Assembly (NCBI GenBank): GCA_947488485.1
Contig: CANKZO010000102.1
Span: forward strand, 1-7,708
Origin: Opitutia bacterium
GTDB lineage: Bacteria > Verrucomicrobiota > Verrucomicrobiae > Opitutales > UBA953
DNA: 7,708 bases
Direction of reading: 5' to 3'
The notes below the pieces were generated by a model. It worked only from the letters and a program-made list of their open reading frames with translations. It searched no databases and was not told the origin of the DNA. Shown here in pieces: positions 6,407 to 7,708 of this stretch (its first letter is position 1; each line of letters opens with the position of its first letter). Made by a program: the position numbers and the translations under genes.

Positions 6407-6452
6407 GAATGTCTCTCCCAACCGCCAACCGCTAACCGCCAGCCGCTACCAC
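6407..6452 (+). repeat. CYARCCG heptamer array, copy 4, with shared 5' flank
   Basis: Four 7-mers (CCAACCG, CCAACCG, CTAACCG, CCAGCCG at 6418-6445) plus a degenerate CTACCAC unit that ends 1 base before the LamG stop codon. The flank GAATGTCTCTC is identical to that of the array at 1460. Identity over 6407-6427 is complete. Confidence 0.75.
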
Positions 6453-7685
6453 CTATTTCGCGAGCGCGTGAAACTTCGCCAAATCCTCCGCGGTCAGGGC
6501 GCGGTCGAAGACGGCGACGCCGCCGATCCAGCCGGTGAAGCCGACGCCGCGGGAACTATGGATGACGCGTCCGATCGTGAAGGGGCCGCCGGTGCCGTCG
6601 TTCTTCGGCTGGTAGAGGTCGTGCGGATACCACCAAGGATTGAGACGTAGGGCCGTGAGTTCGCGGGCGGTTTCCTGGCCGTCCTTGAGCGTGACCTTGA
6701 CCTTGGTGAAGGCGTATTCGTGGAGTTCGACGCGGGTGGCGTCCTTCTCGCTGACGACCGTTACCTTGACCGGCTTGTCTTCTGGCGGGTTGTAATACTG
6801 GTCGGCCGGGAACTTCGGGTCTTCGCCTTCCTGCAGGCCGGGAGTCTTGGCCAGGCGGCCCTGCAGCCAGGCATTGGCGGCATAAGAGACCAGGCGGTCT
6901 TTCTGCGGGTTATCCAGCCAGCGGTCGCCGCTCTGGCCGTTGAGCCAGCCGGTGAGCAGCTGCGTCTTGCTGTCGAAGGTCATCGCGAACGTCTGCCAGG
7001 ATTTAGCCAGCACCTCGGACGGGGCGTCATGCGGCACCTTGGGCGACTGCTCGGCCGAATTGCACTTATGCAGGGCGTATTTGTTCGTGAACGAGCTGGC
7101 ACCGTTCTCGGAGACGTGGCCGCAGGCGGCGCCTTCCTTGTTCAGGCCGGCGAAGAGGGCGTATTGGCGCTGGCCGCGTTCGACCTTGGCGATCGCCTCG
7201 GTGGTCTTCTCCTTGAGGTCTGTGCCTTCGTGCCAGATGCCGGCGAGCGCATGGTTGCCGCTTTCGCGGATGGCCCAGACGACGACCGTGACGGCCTTGC
7301 CGGCGCCCTTGATATCAAGCGGCGAGTCATGCAGGCGGGTGCGGGGGACGAAGAGCAGGGGACGGAAGTCCGGGTTGGTCTCCTGCTTGATGCGGATTGC
7401 CTGGCCGAACGGGCCTGAGCCCAGCAGCGGGAAGTCGGCATAGCTGGCGGACGGCCCGGCGTTCCAGAGGTCCTTGATGTAATTACCTGCGTCGAGGGCG
7501 TAGTCGTTCTTCGCGCCGGCTGGGACGTGGGCCGTGAAGCGCTGGCCCGGAGCTTCGCGCTTGGTGAAGTCCCAGAACGCCACCAGGCCGGGCGTGTTCG
7601 TCACCACCGCGATGCGGTCTTGGACGGACTCCGCGGCGGAGAGGGTGAGGGAAGTGAGGAGCAGGGCGGAGGTGAACCGGATCAT
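6453..7685 (-). CDS. Secreted LamG-like (concanavalin A-like lectin/glucanase fold) protein
   Basis: The product is 410 residues from the ATG at 7683-7685. MIRFTSALLLTSLTLSAAES is a signal peptide with cleavage near residue 18. The mature protein begins with GLVAFWDFTKREAPGQ (33-48) and ends with GFTGWIGGVAVFDRALTAEDLAKFHAL (written here in parts: GFTGWIGGVAVF, 382-393; DRALTAEDLAKFHAL, 394-408), the classic first and last strands of a LamG_3-type jellyroll. Between them, AVTVVVWAIRES (131-142), WQTFAMTFDSKT (230-241) and LTGWLNGQ (244-251) fit the sheet strands. A charged insert at about 280-345 is unlike a minimal LamG domain and probably extends the fold. Such proteins bind carbohydrate; no catalytic glutamate pair of a glycoside hydrolase was recognised. 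It is the first - strand gene in the window, and only 23 bp of its upstream region are visible. No Shine-Dalgarno sequence; six C residues precede the ATG. Confidence 0.8.
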   Translation of the reverse strand: MIRFTSALLLTSLTLSAAESVQDRIAVVTNTPGLVAFWDFTKREAPGQRFTAHVPAGAKNDYALDAGNYIKDLWNAGPSASYADFPLLGSGPFGQAIRIKQETNPDFRPLLFVPRTRLHDSPLDIKGAGKAVTVVVWAIRESGNHALAGIWHEGTDLKEKTTEAIAKVERGQRQYALFAGLNKEGAACGHVSENGASSFTNKYALHKCNSAEQSPKVPHDAPSEVLAKSWQTFAMTFDSKTQLLTGWLNGQSGDRWLDNPQKDRLVSYAANAWLQGRLAKTPGLQEGEDPKFPADQYYNPPEDKPVKVTVVSEKDATRVELHEYAFTKVKVTLKDGQETARELTALRLNPWWYPHDLYQPKNDGTGGPFTIGRVIHSSRGVGFTGWIGGVAVFDRALTAEDLAKFHALAK

Positions 7686-7708
7686 GGGGGGAATGAAGTA
7701 AAAAGGTG

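Noticed and set aside
4232..6538. Very long open frame on the + strand (768 codons)
   Set aside because: It lies antisense to the FAD oxidoreductase and part of the DUF6807 gene, whose frames carry clear family motifs. Its translation shows no domain or signal peptide and ends in an arginine run read from repeat DNA; long antisense frames are common at this GC content.

Overview
The window is GC-rich bacterial DNA with one partial gene on the + strand and five genes on the - strand. It most likely comes from the Verrucomicrobiota, perhaps an Opitutae-like lineage. That guess rests on gene content: a secreted DUF6807/'PmoA-like' protein, a secreted FAD_oxidored-type flavoprotein, a LamG-like lectin and an Asp-box sialidase-like protein together are typical of glycan-degrading Verrucomicrobiota and Planctomycetota. 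No marker gene is present, so the taxonomy is inference.

Layout from left to right: the 3' part of a PAS-AraC regulator (+, to 568); a Zn-dependent cyclase/kynurenine-formamidase-like enzyme (-, 571-1215), convergent with it and only 2 bp away; a 523-bp spacer packed with short repeats and palindromes (1216-1738); a secreted sialidase-like protein with three Asp boxes (-, 1739-3271); a 158-bp spacer holding a twin palindrome (3272-3429); a DUF6807 protein (-, 3430-4611); a secreted FAD-dependent oxidoreductase (-, 4616-6259) only 4 nt upstream of it; a 193-bp repeat-rich spacer (6260-6452); and a secreted LamG-like protein (-, 6453-7685) whose promoter lies beyond the right edge.

Transcription of the five - strand genes would run from right to left: LamG, FAD oxidoreductase, DUF6807, sialidase-like, cyclase. 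Four of the five products carry N-terminal Sec-type signal peptides, so the locus looks like an envelope or extracellular module for binding and oxidatively or hydrolytically processing a glycan or glycoside. The cyclase is probably cytoplasmic, and the AraC protein could be the local regulator. The substrate cannot be read from the sequence.

The most unusual material is in the spacers. A CYARCCG heptamer occurs in four short tandem arrays. A second family of palindromic elements is bounded by GGTAGGG...CCCTACC. A polypyrimidine leader motif is shared by two genes. The repeats begin right at the stop codons of three genes. No RNA gene, CRISPR array or complete mobile element was found.
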